Shown one piece after another: positions 1 to 9,337 of a DNA stretch of 11,172 bases. The DNA is from Phyllobacteriaceae bacterium. GTDB taxonomy: Bacteria; Pseudomonadota; Alphaproteobacteria; Rhizobiales; Ancalomicrobiaceae. A program made the position numbers and the translations under genes. The notes beneath the pieces are model-generated. The model was not told the DNA's origin and did no database searches. It was given only the letters and a program-made list of their open reading frames with translations. The number at the start of each line of letters is the position of its first letter. Position 1 is the first letter of the stretch. The stretch covers positions 1 to 11,172 of the forward strand of contig JAAYVT010000330.1 of the NCBI GenBank assembly GCA_012517025.1, written 5' to 3'.

Positions 1-2208
1 CGCGCCGCGCCTCAGTCCGTCGATCGCCCGGCCCTGCGCGGAGGCGGCACGCGACCCTTCGCCGCGATCGATCGCGCCGCCGGCTTCGTCCATCGCCCGA
101 TCGGCCTCCTCCAGCGGATCGCCGTCCGGGCTCTCCGCCGCCGACGCGCCGTCCTCGCCGAGCTTGCCGCGCAGACGGCGGAGTTCGTCGCGCAATCCCC
201 GCTGTTCCGACAGCAGACGCTCGCGCTCACCGGCGTCGGCGCCGTCGCGATCGGCCCGCCGGGTGCGGTCCATCAAGTCGCGCTGGCGGCGGATCAGGTC
301 GCCGAGAGCCTGCTGCGAGGCGTCGCCGCCGCCCTGGCCCGGACGCGCCGCCCGCAACTGGTCGAGCGTGTCGCCGAGTTCGGCGAGCAGGCGCTCGGCC
401 GCGGCGCGCGATCCGGTCCGGGCGAGCTTCTCGATCTCGTCGAGCCGGCGCGACAGCGCCTGCCGCTCGACCCGCCGGCCGCCACCCTCGGCGCCGTCGC
501 GGCCGGAGGGGGCGCGACGTCCCGCCTCCGCCAAGCTCTGCAGGTAGCGATCCATCGCCTGGCGCAGATCGCGGATCCGCCGTTCGATCTCCTCCGGCGA
601 GACGCCGTCGCGCAGCGCGCCGGCGAGGGCGTCGCGCGCCGCCTGCAGCGCCTTTTCGGCGTCGGCGCCGTCGCCGACGTCGACGAGCAGGGCGACCGCC
701 CAAAGCTCGTCGGCGAGCCGGCGCAGATCGTCGTCGTCGCGTGCCGCCGCGGCCACCGCCGCCAGATGCCGCAGCCCGAGATGGACGCCGAACCGGGTCT
801 CGAACCGCTCCGGCGCCAGATCGAGGGCGTCGAGCGCCACCACCACCTCGCCGATCGCGCCGGCGTCGAGGGCGAGACGACGCCTCAGCTCGGCGAGCGC
901 GGCGGCGAGCGGATCGTGGAACACACGCTCCGGCAGACGCACCGTGACCGGCGCTCCGCGGCCGACCCCGCCGGCCCCGTCGGTGGCTTCGAGCACCAAG
1001 TCGACCTCGGCGCCGGCGAAGGGGTGGCCGGCGAGATCGCGCACCGTCTCCGCCCGACCGACGTGCCGTCCGCCCGACGGCAGAACCAACGGGAAGGACG
1101 GCGGCTCCCACAACGGCCGCCCGGTCGTTCCCGACGGCAGCGTGGTGCGGACCCGCGCGGCGGCGACGCCGAAGTCGTCGCCGGTCTGGTAGACGAGCCG
1201 CAGGCCGGCACGACCGCGTCGGCTCGGCGGCTCGACGAGCGCGATCGTCGGCGGCAGGTCGGGCTGCGGCCGCATCGTCAGACGCAGCGCCTCGCCCCCG
1301 CCGCGTCGCACCTCGACGGTGCCGTCGCCGCGCAGCACCCGCCGCAACTCGCTCGGCGCACCGGGCTTCGCCGGCGTCGCGGGCGAACCCGCCGTCTCGT
1401 CGTTCGCCAGGCTCTCGGGCGGCGTCGCCCGGAGGTCGATCGGCGCCGGCGGGCGCGTCGGGATGCCGGGGCTCGTCCGCACCACCAGACGGCTGCCGAC
1501 CGGCGCGGTGATCGGCGCCGGATCGGCGAGCGTTCCGTCGACCACAACGCCGCGCGGCGGCAGGCCGGTATGGAGCGGCGGTTCGATCCAGACGTCGAGC
1601 CGATCGGCCGGCGGCGGCACCAGACCGGAGCCGAAGGCGGCGAGGAGGCGGGCGCCGTGCTCGCCTTCGGCGGCGAACCAGCCGACGAACAGCAGCAGCC
1701 CCAGCGCCGGACGCAACGCCCAGCGATCGCGCCGGCCGAGGTCGGGACGCGGCGGCCCGGCGACGAGCCCGCCGATCCGCGCCGCCACCCGGCGCCGGTG
1801 CGCCGTCCACAGCGCCCGCGTCGCCGGATCGGAGGTGGGAGCGGGGAGATCGTCGGCGAGGTCGGAGAGTTCGCGCGCGCGCAACCCCGAGGCCCGTTCG
1901 ACGCGTCCACGCACGGCGGCGGGATCGGTCGCCGCGCGCACCGCCCGCCGGATCCGGATCGCGGCGCGCAGGCTCGCCGCCACCGCGAGTCCGGCGAGCG
2001 CCCACACGATCGCCGCGCCGAACGGTCCCGGCAGCGCGACCCGCAGACCGACCCAGGCGAGGCCGACGAGGAGGCCGCAGAGCCACAGCGGCACGATCGC
2101 CTCGCGCCAACCGACCTCCAGAGCCGCCGCGAGGCGAGCACGGCGAAGGGCGCGCGCGATGCGTCGATCGAGCGCGGCGTCACCGGTGGGGAGGCGTGGA
2201 TCGCTCAT
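1..2208 (-). CDS. TIGR02302 / DUF4175 family membrane protein, C-terminus beyond the left edge
   Basis: The reading frame from the ATG at 2208 stays open for 736 codons to base 1, so the C-terminus lies outside the window. Near the N-terminus there are two hydrophobic segments (about residues 38-58 and 62-82) and a third at about 164-180. A long, probably periplasmic Pro/Arg/Ala-rich region follows, and then a charged, helical C-terminal part rich in Glu, Arg and Leu that looks like coiled coil (about residues 480-736). This layout and the sequence style match the TIGR02302 family of alphaproteobacteria, which usually has somewhat over 800 residues and no established function. The gene lies downstream of argH and the small lipoprotein gene, the usual neighbourhood of this family in Rhizobiales. 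The start is chosen because it begins just before the typical Arg-rich N-terminus; a weak GGATGAAGG sequence precedes it. Antisense frames are also open here, but only because of base composition. Confidence 0.85.
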   Translation of the reverse strand, partial: MSDPRLPTGDAALDRRIARALRRARLAAALEVGWREAIVPLWLCGLLVGLAWVGLRVALPGPFGAAIVWALAGLAVAASLRAAIRIRRAVRAATDPAAVRGRVERASGLRARELSDLADDLPAPTSDPATRALWTAHRRRVAARIGGLVAGPPRPDLGRRDRWALRPALGLLLFVGWFAAEGEHGARLLAAFGSGLVPPPADRLDVWIEPPLHTGLPPRGVVVDGTLADPAPITAPVGSRLVVRTSPGIPTRPPAPIDLRATPPESLANDETAGSPATPAKPGAPSELRRVLRGDGTVEVRRGGGEALRLTMRPQPDLPPTIALVEPPSRRGRAGLRLVYQTGDDFGVAAARVRTTLPSGTTGRPLWEPPSFPLVLPSGGRHVGRAETVRDLAGHPFAGAEVDLVLEATDGAGGVGRGAPVTVRLPERVFHDPLAAALAELRRRLALDAGAIGEVVVALDALDLAPERFETRFGVHLGLRHLAAVAAAARDDDDLRRLADELWAVALLVDVGDGADAEKALQAARDALAGALRDGVSPEEIERRIRDLRQAMDRYLQSLAEAGRRAPSGRDGAEGGGRRVERQALSRRLDEIEKLARTGSRAAAERLLAELGDTLDQLRAARPGQGGGDASQQALGDLIRRQRDLMDRTRRADRDGADAGERERLLSEQRGLRDELRRLRGKLGEDGASAAESPDGDPLEEADRAMDEAGGAIDRGEGSRAASAQGRAIDGLRRGA

Positions 2209-2310
2209 GCCTTCATCCGCGAACGATCGTCGCGGCGGACCACCCGCCGTCGACCGGTCACTGTTTCAGAAGGCATGGCGCGCGACAACGGCGAAACGAT
2301 GCCCACCGCC
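2209..2310 (-). other. Intergenic gap between the lipoprotein gene and the DUF4175 gene
   Basis: This 102-bp gap holds no credible gene and no convincing hairpin with a T-run. In related Rhizobiales the diaminopimelate decarboxylase gene lysA usually sits at this point, as I know the gene order. No lysA remnant can be read here in any frame. Confidence 0.5.
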
Positions 2311-2529
2311 TCACAGCAGCGGATCGAGGATGAACGACTTCTTCGTCGGCTTCTCGGGCTGCGGCGCCGGCGCCGTCGGGGCGATCGGAATGCCGACCGG
2401 CCGCGCCTCGGTCGGTCCGGCCAGAGTCGGCCTCTCCGGCTCGGCCTTGCGTCCGCAGCCGGAGAGCAGCACCGCCGCGACCAGCGCGGGAGCGAGAAGA
2501 AGTCGCGCGATCGGGGTCGAGACGGTCAT
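2311..2529 (-). CDS. lptM: Small LptM-like lipoprotein
   Basis: A 72-residue protein with a lipoprotein signal peptide: Arg9, a hydrophobic stretch at about 10-22, and the lipobox LLSGC with the lipidated Cys at residue 25. The mature part is only about 48 residues, rich in Pro, and ends in ILDPLL, an ending I recognise from the small lipoprotein encoded after argH in Rhizobiales. By family knowledge these are grouped with LptM (YifL), an outer-membrane lipoprotein that helps mature the LptD/LptE lipopolysaccharide translocon. Here the CG-x-KGPL motif after the Cys is degenerate (CGRKAEPERP), so the functional assignment is weaker than the lipoprotein assignment. A strong GGAGG ribosome binding site lies 6 nt before the ATG. 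The gene follows argH by 40 bp, so co-transcription is likely. Confidence 0.75.
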   Translation of the reverse strand: MTVSTPIARLLLAPALVAAVLLSGCGRKAEPERPTLAGPTEARPVGIPIAPTAPAPQPEKPTKKSFILDPLL

Positions 2530-2535
2530 GACGAG

Positions 2536-2540
2536 CCTCC
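2536..2540 (-). promoter_or_regulatory. Ribosome binding site of the small lipoprotein gene
   Basis: Read on the minus strand, GGAGG lies 6 nt upstream of the ATG at 2529. It fixes the start of this short gene and supports it as real. Confidence 0.7.
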
Positions 2541-2569
2541 GGACGGATGGATGCGAGACGCGGGCAACC

Positions 2570-3970
2570 TCAGCGGGCCGCCGGCTTCTCCTTGGCGAGG
2601 CGGGCGACCCAGCGCTTGGCCTGGGAGCGGACGTTCTTCGGCGCGGTGCCGCCGTAGGAGAGGCGGCTGCCGACCGACTTCGCCACCGTGAGCACCGAAT
2701 AGACCTCTTCGGTGATGCCGGCGTGGACGGCCCGCATCTCCTCGAGCCGGACCTTCTCCAGCGGCACGTCGCGCTCGGCGGCGATCGCGACGATGCGGCC
2801 GGTGACGTGATGAGCCTCGCGGAAGGGGATGCCGAGCCGGCGCACCAGCCAATCGGCGAGATCGGTGGCGGTGGAGAAGCCGGAGCCGGCCGCCTTCTTC
2901 ATCACCGCGACGTCGGGCTCGAGGTCGCGCATCATGCCGGTGACGGCGGCGACGGCGAGCGACAGCGACTCGAGGCCGTCGAAGATCTGCTCTTTGTCTT
3001 CCTGCATGTCCTTCTGATAGGTCAGCGGCAGGCCCTTCATCACCATCAACAGCGCGTTGAACGAGCCGGCGATGCGTCCGGTCTTGGCGCGCACCAGCTC
3101 GGCGGCGTCCGGATTGCGCTTCTGCGGCATGATCGACGAGCCGGTGGTGAACTTGTCGGAGAGCTTCACGAAGCGGAACTGCGCCGAGGTCCAGATCACG
3201 ATCTCCTCGGCGAGACGCGACAGATGCATCGCCGCGATCGAGGCCGCCGCCAGCGCTTCCAGCGCATAGTCGCGGTCGGCGACCGAATCCATCGAGTTGG
3301 CGGTCGGCCGGTCGAAGCCGAGGGCGGCCGCCACCATCGCCCGATCGGTCGGGAACGATGTGCCGGCGAGCGCCGCCGCTCCGAGCGGGCATTCGTTGAG
3401 GCGGGCGCGGGCGTCGGCGAGCCGGCCGCGGTCGCGCGCCCACATCTCGACGTGGGCGAGGAGATGGTGGCCGAAGGTCACCGGCTGCGCCGACTGAAGA
3501 TGGGTGAAGCCGGGCATGACGACGCCGGCGTGCTCGGCCGCCTTGGCGACGGTGACGCTCATCAGCTCGTGAAATTGTGAGTCGAGGTGATCGAGCGTAT
3601 CGCGTACCCAGAGTTTGACGTCGAGCGCGACCTGATCGTTGCGCGAGCGGGCGGTGTGGAGACGCCCCGCCGCCGGCCCGATCTTCTCGGCCAGCCGCGC
3701 CTCGATGTTCATGTGGATGTCCTCGAGCCCGCGGTCGAAGACGAAGGTCCCCGCCTCGATCTCGGCGGCGATGGCGTCGAGCCCGGCGTGGATGGCGTCG
3801 CGGTCCGGCTCGGAGATGATGCCGCGCGCGGCGAGCATGGAGGAATGGGCCTTGGAGCCGGCGATGTCCTGGCGCCAGAGCTTCTGGTCGAAGCCGATCG
3901 AGGCGTTGATCTCTTCCATGATGGCGTCGGGACCGGTGGCGAAGCGCCCGCCCCACATGCGATTGGACAT
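2570..3970 (-). CDS. argH: Argininosuccinate lyase (EC 4.3.2.1)
   Basis: A 466-residue cytoplasmic enzyme of the fumarase/aspartase superfamily that splits argininosuccinate into arginine and fumarate, the last step of arginine synthesis; active as a homotetramer. The N-terminal MWGGRF, the TARSRNDQ segment (residues 106-113), the GFTHLQ segment with the conserved His157, and the superfamily signature GSSIMPQKRNPD at 277-288 are all present. By alignment with duck delta-crystallin/ASL, Ser278 is the catalytic base and Lys284 the partner lysine. Length is normal for the family (about 460-470). The start at 3970 gives the standard MSNRMWGGRF N-terminus, with GAGGG 9 nt upstream; the open frame extends further upstream but runs antisense through tlpA and is not coding. 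The gene is divergent from tlpA and leads into the lipoprotein gene. Confidence 0.97.
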   Translation of the reverse strand: MSNRMWGGRFATGPDAIMEEINASIGFDQKLWRQDIAGSKAHSSMLAARGIISEPDRDAIHAGLDAIAAEIEAGTFVFDRGLEDIHMNIEARLAEKIGPAAGRLHTARSRNDQVALDVKLWVRDTLDHLDSQFHELMSVTVAKAAEHAGVVMPGFTHLQSAQPVTFGHHLLAHVEMWARDRGRLADARARLNECPLGAAALAGTSFPTDRAMVAAALGFDRPTANSMDSVADRDYALEALAAASIAAMHLSRLAEEIVIWTSAQFRFVKLSDKFTTGSSIMPQKRNPDAAELVRAKTGRIAGSFNALLMVMKGLPLTYQKDMQEDKEQIFDGLESLSLAVAAVTGMMRDLEPDVAVMKKAAGSGFSTATDLADWLVRRLGIPFREAHHVTGRIVAIAAERDVPLEKVRLEEMRAVHAGITEEVYSVLTVAKSVGSRLSYGGTAPKNVRSQAKRWVARLAKEKPAAR

Positions 3971-4009
3971 GACGTCGAACCCTCGAAGATTCGCGATCCG
4001 GAGACCACG
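3971..4009. promoter_or_regulatory. Short divergent intergenic region between argH and tlpA
   Basis: Only 39 bp separate the two start codons. It holds GGAG 6 nt before the tlpA ATG on the plus strand and GAGGG 9 nt before the argH ATG on the minus strand. There is no room for two full promoters, so at least one must lie inside the opposing coding sequence or the two must overlap. I see no clear -35/-10 pair. Confidence 0.5.
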
Positions 4010-4693
4010 ATGACCGACCCGACCCCCGACCGAGAAGCCGGAAAGCCCGCCGCGACGACCCGTCGGTTCGGTCGCGGCGCGGCGATGGCGGCCGTCGCGG
4101 TCCTCGCCGCGTTCGGCCTCGCTCGCGTATACGGGATCGGCGGCCTCGGTGGCAACGAGGCGTCTGCCGGAAAATGCGCCGCCGCGCCCGCCGCCGCCGC
4201 CCGTCTCGCCCCCTACGCCGTCGGCGACCTCGCCGGCCTCGCGCCGACCGACGCCGGCCGCGACCTCTCGGACCTCGTCTTCCACGACGAAAACGGCGCG
4301 CCGATCGAGCTCTCCGCCTGGAAGGGCCGCACGGTGCTGCTCAACCTCTGGGCCACCTGGTGCCCACCCTGCCGGGCCGAGATGCCGTCGCTCGATCTGC
4401 TGCAGGCGAAGCTCGGCTCGAAGGACTTCGAGGTCGTCACCGTCAACATGGACACTCGCGATCCGGAGCGGCCCAAGGCCTTCCTCGCCGACATCGGAGT
4501 GAAGGCGCTGACCCACCGCGCCGATCCGAGCATGTGCGTGTTCAAGGCGCTGCAGAAGCTCGGCTTGGCGCGCGGCCTGCCGACGACGGTGCTGGTCGAT
4601 CGCTCGGGCTGCGAGCTCGCCACCCTCGCCGGCCCCGCCCATTGGGACGGCGAGGCGGCGACCGCCCTGGTCGAGGCGGCGCTGAAGCCGTGA
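4010..4693 (+). CDS. tlpA: TlpA-type membrane-anchored thiol:disulfide reductase
   Basis: A 227-residue thioredoxin-fold protein held in the inner membrane by one N-terminal hydrophobic helix (about residues 23-43), with the catalytic domain in the periplasm. The active site is WCPPC (Cys118/Cys121), preceded by VLLNLWATW, and the cis-proline is Pro191 in GLPTTVLVD. Two further cysteines, Cys56 and Cys201, lie 62 residues before and 83 after the first active-site Cys. As I recall, this is the spacing of the structural Cys10-Cys155 disulfide around Cys72/Cys75 in the Bradyrhizobium TlpA soluble domain. By family knowledge TlpA reduces periplasmic proteins needed for CuA assembly and cytochrome oxidase biogenesis. 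The start at 4010 has GGAG 6 nt upstream; a longer open frame from 3587 runs antisense through argH and is rejected. Divergent tlpA/argH is a common rhizobial arrangement. Confidence 0.93.
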   Translation: MTDPTPDREAGKPAATTRRFGRGAAMAAVAVLAAFGLARVYGIGGLGGNEASAGKCAAAPAAAARLAPYAVGDLAGLAPTDAGRDLSDLVFHDENGAPIELSAWKGRTVLLNLWATWCPPCRAEMPSLDLLQAKLGSKDFEVVTVNMDTRDPERPKAFLADIGVKALTHRADPSMCVFKALQKLGLARGLPTTVLVDRSGCELATLAGPAHWDGEAATALVEAALKP

Positions 4694-4697
4694 GCGG

Positions 4698-4733
4698 AAA
4701 ACGAAGACGCCGCGATCGGGTCGATCGCGGCGC
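4698..4733 (-). terminator. Hairpin between tlpA and the orphan gene, probable terminator
   Basis: A perfect 10-bp stem (CGCCGCGATC at 4708-4717 pairing with GATCGCGGCG at 4723-4732) encloses a 5-nt loop. Read on the minus strand it is followed by a T-rich stretch (TCTTCGTTTT), as expected of an intrinsic terminator for the orphan gene ending at 4767. It may also stop tlpA transcripts on the plus strand, where no T-run follows. Confidence 0.55.
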
Positions 4734-4766
4734 GAGGAAAGACCGTCGGGGCGCGACGGGTCGAAT

Positions 4767-5102
4767 TCAGGCGTAGTAGTCGAGCATCGTGCCGGACGTC
4801 TTGGTTCCGGCCGTCCAGGTGTCCGAGAACATCATCGCGCTGGCCGCGCCGACGCCGCTCATCACCGAATAGCTGTACATGCCGGCATCCAGCAGGCCCG
4901 CCGGATTGGTGCCGGTGCCGTTCTTCTTGGCCTGATTGGCGGCCATGGTCTGGACCTTGGCGAGGCTGCCGTAGCCCTTGAGCCGGGTCGCTTCCGTCTT
5001 GGCGGCGCGTTGCTTGGACGCGCTCGCCGACCCGTCCGAAAAGACGGTGCCGGTGCTCTGCATCCGCGCCAGACTGGAACCGATGGACATCAGGGTGGAC
5101 AT
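4767..5102 (-). CDS. Unrecognised 111-residue protein downstream of the urease operon
   Basis: I do not recognise a family. The frame also opens upstream to 5219, but the start at 5102 is preferred because GAGG lies 8 nt before that ATG. The predicted protein has no cysteine, no signal peptide and no strong membrane helix. It is rich in Ser, Thr, Gly, Ala and Met (9 Met), and basic (about 10 Lys/Arg against 5 Asp/Glu). The middle (about 29-61) is Lys/Ala-rich and looks helical; the C-terminal third is rich in Gly, Ser, Thr and Tyr and ends in LDYYA. It lies on the urease strand, 151 bp after ureG, with its own hairpin at the end, so it may be a separate unit. The sensible residue mix, SD site and flanking terminator argue that it is real. 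Confidence 0.6.
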   Translation of the reverse strand: MSTLMSIGSSLARMQSTGTVFSDGSASASKQRAAKTEATRLKGYGSLAKVQTMAANQAKKNGTGTNPAGLLDAGMYSYSVMSGVGAASAMMFSDTWTAGTKTSGTMLDYYA

Positions 5103-5253
5103 CGATGGCACCTCGCTCGGCCCGATCACGGCCGGAGAAGTCGGGCGGGGGCACGCATCACCTTCGAACCCCGCGACGCTCACCCTAGGCGGCGCGAGTA
5201 AAGGAAGCGTTTCCACCACGCCCGCCGATCGTCCTCATTCGGGACGGCGGGAC
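5103..5253 (-). other. Intergenic region between ureG and the orphan gene
   Basis: This 151-bp stretch contains a hairpin just after the ureG stop (5221-5251) and a near-palindrome GGAAGCGTTTCC at 5203-5214. The promoter of the orphan gene, if it has its own, should lie here, but I see no clear -35/-10 pair. Confidence 0.4.
5221..5251 (-). terminator. Possible hairpin terminator at the end of the urease operon
   Basis: On the minus strand, immediately after the ureG stop, CCCGCC pairs with GGCGGG and GTCC with GGAC, with a GATC bulge and a 7-nt loop. No T-run follows, so intrinsic termination would be weak; it could instead protect the 3' end of the transcript. Confidence 0.35.
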
Positions 5254-5877
5254 TCACCCGAGCCCGCCGCGCGCGATCACGAAGTCGGCGATCGTCTCCA
5301 CTCCCTCGCCGCTCTTCATGTTGGCGAAGACGAAGGGCCGCTCGCCGCGCATGCGCTTGGCGTCGCGGGCCATCACCTCGAGGCTGGCGCCGACCAGCGG
5401 GGCGAGGTCGGTCTTGTTGATCACCAGGAGATCGGAGCGGGTGATGCCCGGCCCACCCTTCGACGGGATCTTCTCGCCGGCCGCGACGTCGATGACGTAG
5501 ACGGTCAGATCGGCGAGCTCGGGCGAGAAGGTGGCGGCGAGGTTGTCGCCACCCGATTCGACCAGGATCAGGTCGAGCGCCGGGAACTTCGCCCGCAACT
5601 CGGCGACCGCGGCGAGATTGATCGAGGCGTCCTCGCGGATGGCGGTGTGGGGGCAGCCCCCGGTCTCCACCCCGACGATGCGCTCCGGCGCCAGCGCCCC
5701 GGAGCGCACCAGATAGTCGGCGTCCCAGCGGGTGTAGATGTCGTTGGTGATGGCGGCGAGATCGAAGCGATCGCGCAGCCGCTTGCACAGACGGTCCATC
5801 AGCGCCGTCTTGCCCGACCCGACCGGACCGCCGACGCCGACCCGCAGCGGGCCGTTGGGGGATTTCGCAACGCTCAT
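5254..5877 (-). CDS. ureG: Urease accessory GTPase UreG
   Basis: A 207-residue SIMIBI-class GTPase that couples GTP hydrolysis to nickel insertion into urease, working with UreD (UreH) and UreF and taking nickel from UreE. The P-loop GPVGSGKT is at residues 17-24, the ESGGDN segment at 107-112, the invariant metal-binding CPH at 75-77 and the guanine-specificity NKTD at 154-157. Length is normal (about 205). There is no His-rich N-terminal extension of the kind some UreG proteins carry; in this operon the His-rich region is on UreE. The ATG at 5877 overlaps the ureF stop by 4 nt (ATGA), which indicates translational coupling. It is the last recognisable urease gene of the operon. Confidence 0.97.
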   Translation of the reverse strand: MSVAKSPNGPLRVGVGGPVGSGKTALMDRLCKRLRDRFDLAAITNDIYTRWDADYLVRSGALAPERIVGVETGGCPHTAIREDASINLAAVAELRAKFPALDLILVESGGDNLAATFSPELADLTVYVIDVAAGEKIPSKGGPGITRSDLLVINKTDLAPLVGASLEVMARDAKRMRGERPFVFANMKSGEGVETIADFVIARGGLG

Positions 5878-6601
5878 GAGCGGAACAGCCTCGTGTACTG
5901 GGTTTCGTGGCGCATCGAGGCGACGTCGGCGAGGACCGCCGCGCCGCCGACGTCGTCGAGAGAAGCCGCCTGCGCCGCCTCGGCGATCCGGCGGACCAGC
6001 GGACCGAGGCCACGCAGGAGCCGCAGCCCCTCGCTCTGGCCGAGTGGGATCGCCCGGACCCCGGCCGAGATCAGATTGGCGGCGAAGGCCTGGAGGAAGG
6101 CGGGGGCGACGTCGGTCTCGCGGGCGCCGTGCGCCGCCGCCGCCACGCCGACCGCCACCGCGTGGGTCCACGGCGGTGGGCCGGCGAAACGGGACGTCAG
6201 CTCCGCCGTCAGGCGGTCGAAGGCCGGGGTCGACCACGTGTCGGTGATCGCCCGGACGAAGGCGGCGCCCTGCGCCGTCGCTTCCAACCGCCGCTCCTTG
6301 GAGGGCTGCAATGCGGCGGCGAGCTCGACGATCTCGACGAGGCGATCGACATCGTCGGCCGCGATCGCCCGCATCGCCTGGACGAGCAGGATCGCGTCGC
6401 CACGTCCGGCGCCGTGGTCGAGCACGTCGGCGAGCCATGCGGCGAGCGAGGCGGCGTCGGTCACGTCGCCGGCCTCGATCGCCCATTCGAGGCCGTGGCT
6501 GTAGGTGAAGCCGCCGACCGGAAAGGCCGGCGACAACCACACCTGCAGCATCAGCAGATCGCCGACCGGATCATCCATGCACGACGAACCGCCCGCCCCG
6601 C

Positions 6602-6605
<4 letters not shown>
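5874..6605 (-). CDS. ureF: Urease accessory protein UreF
   Basis: A 243-residue, mostly helical protein that bridges UreD and UreG in the urease maturation complex. The family hallmark SPAFPVGGFTYSHGLEWAI lies at about residues 25-43, and the C-terminus RHETQYTRLFRS is the conserved UreF tail that contacts UreG. Length fits the family (about 220-250). The frame starts at a GTG at 6605 that overlaps the ureE stop by 4 nt (GTGA); the first in-frame ATG is at 6578 and would give a protein 9 residues shorter. Neither has a strong Shine-Dalgarno site. I prefer the GTG because the other junction of this gene, with ureG, is also a 4-nt overlap, but the ATG cannot be excluded. Confidence 0.95.
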
Positions 6606-7408
<803 letters not shown>

Positions 7409-7620
7409 TCGGGAAGACCTTTGGCGTGGCACGGGGCCGAAGAGGAAGGCGCCGACCTTCGCGCCGATCGCGCGCCCTTTCAAGCCCGCGTCGGGCGCGC
7501 CGGCGCCGAGCGCACCTTCCGGGGCGTCCGCGGAACGAGCGCCGATCTTCGGCATTTCGTCCCGCGAAGCCGGATCTCGAGAAGGCGTGATCCCTCGAGC
7601 GATCGACGCGCGGCTTGCCC
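7409..7620 (-). other. 212-bp gap between ureC and ureE
   Basis: This is the only long gap in an otherwise tightly packed part of the operon. The ureE frame is open across much of it, back to an ATG at 7555, giving a possible 49-residue N-terminal extension rich in Gly, Ala and Arg. That extension does not resemble UreE, so I treat the region as non-coding. It contains several related GATCGGCGC-like stretches and short inverted repeats but no convincing promoter or terminator. Confidence 0.5.
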
Positions 7621-9333
<1,713 letters not shown>

Positions 9334-9337
9334 GACG

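Noticed and set aside
227..2110. 627-codon minus-strand frame overlapping the DUF4175 gene
   Set aside because: Its translation is almost entirely Arg/Ala/Gly/Pro low complexity, whereas the neighbouring frame from 2208 shows membrane helices and the family pattern.
766..3580. Very long plus-strand open frames (over 600 and 750 codons) opposite the DUF4175 gene, the lipoprotein gene and argH
   Set aside because: They are antisense to well-recognised genes, have Arg/Pro/Ala-rich low-complexity translations, and arise because stop codons are rare in very GC-rich DNA.
5103..5219. N-terminal extension of the orphan gene back to an upstream start at 5219
   Set aside because: The extension is Pro-rich with no SD-supported start, while the ATG at 5102 has GAGG at a suitable distance.
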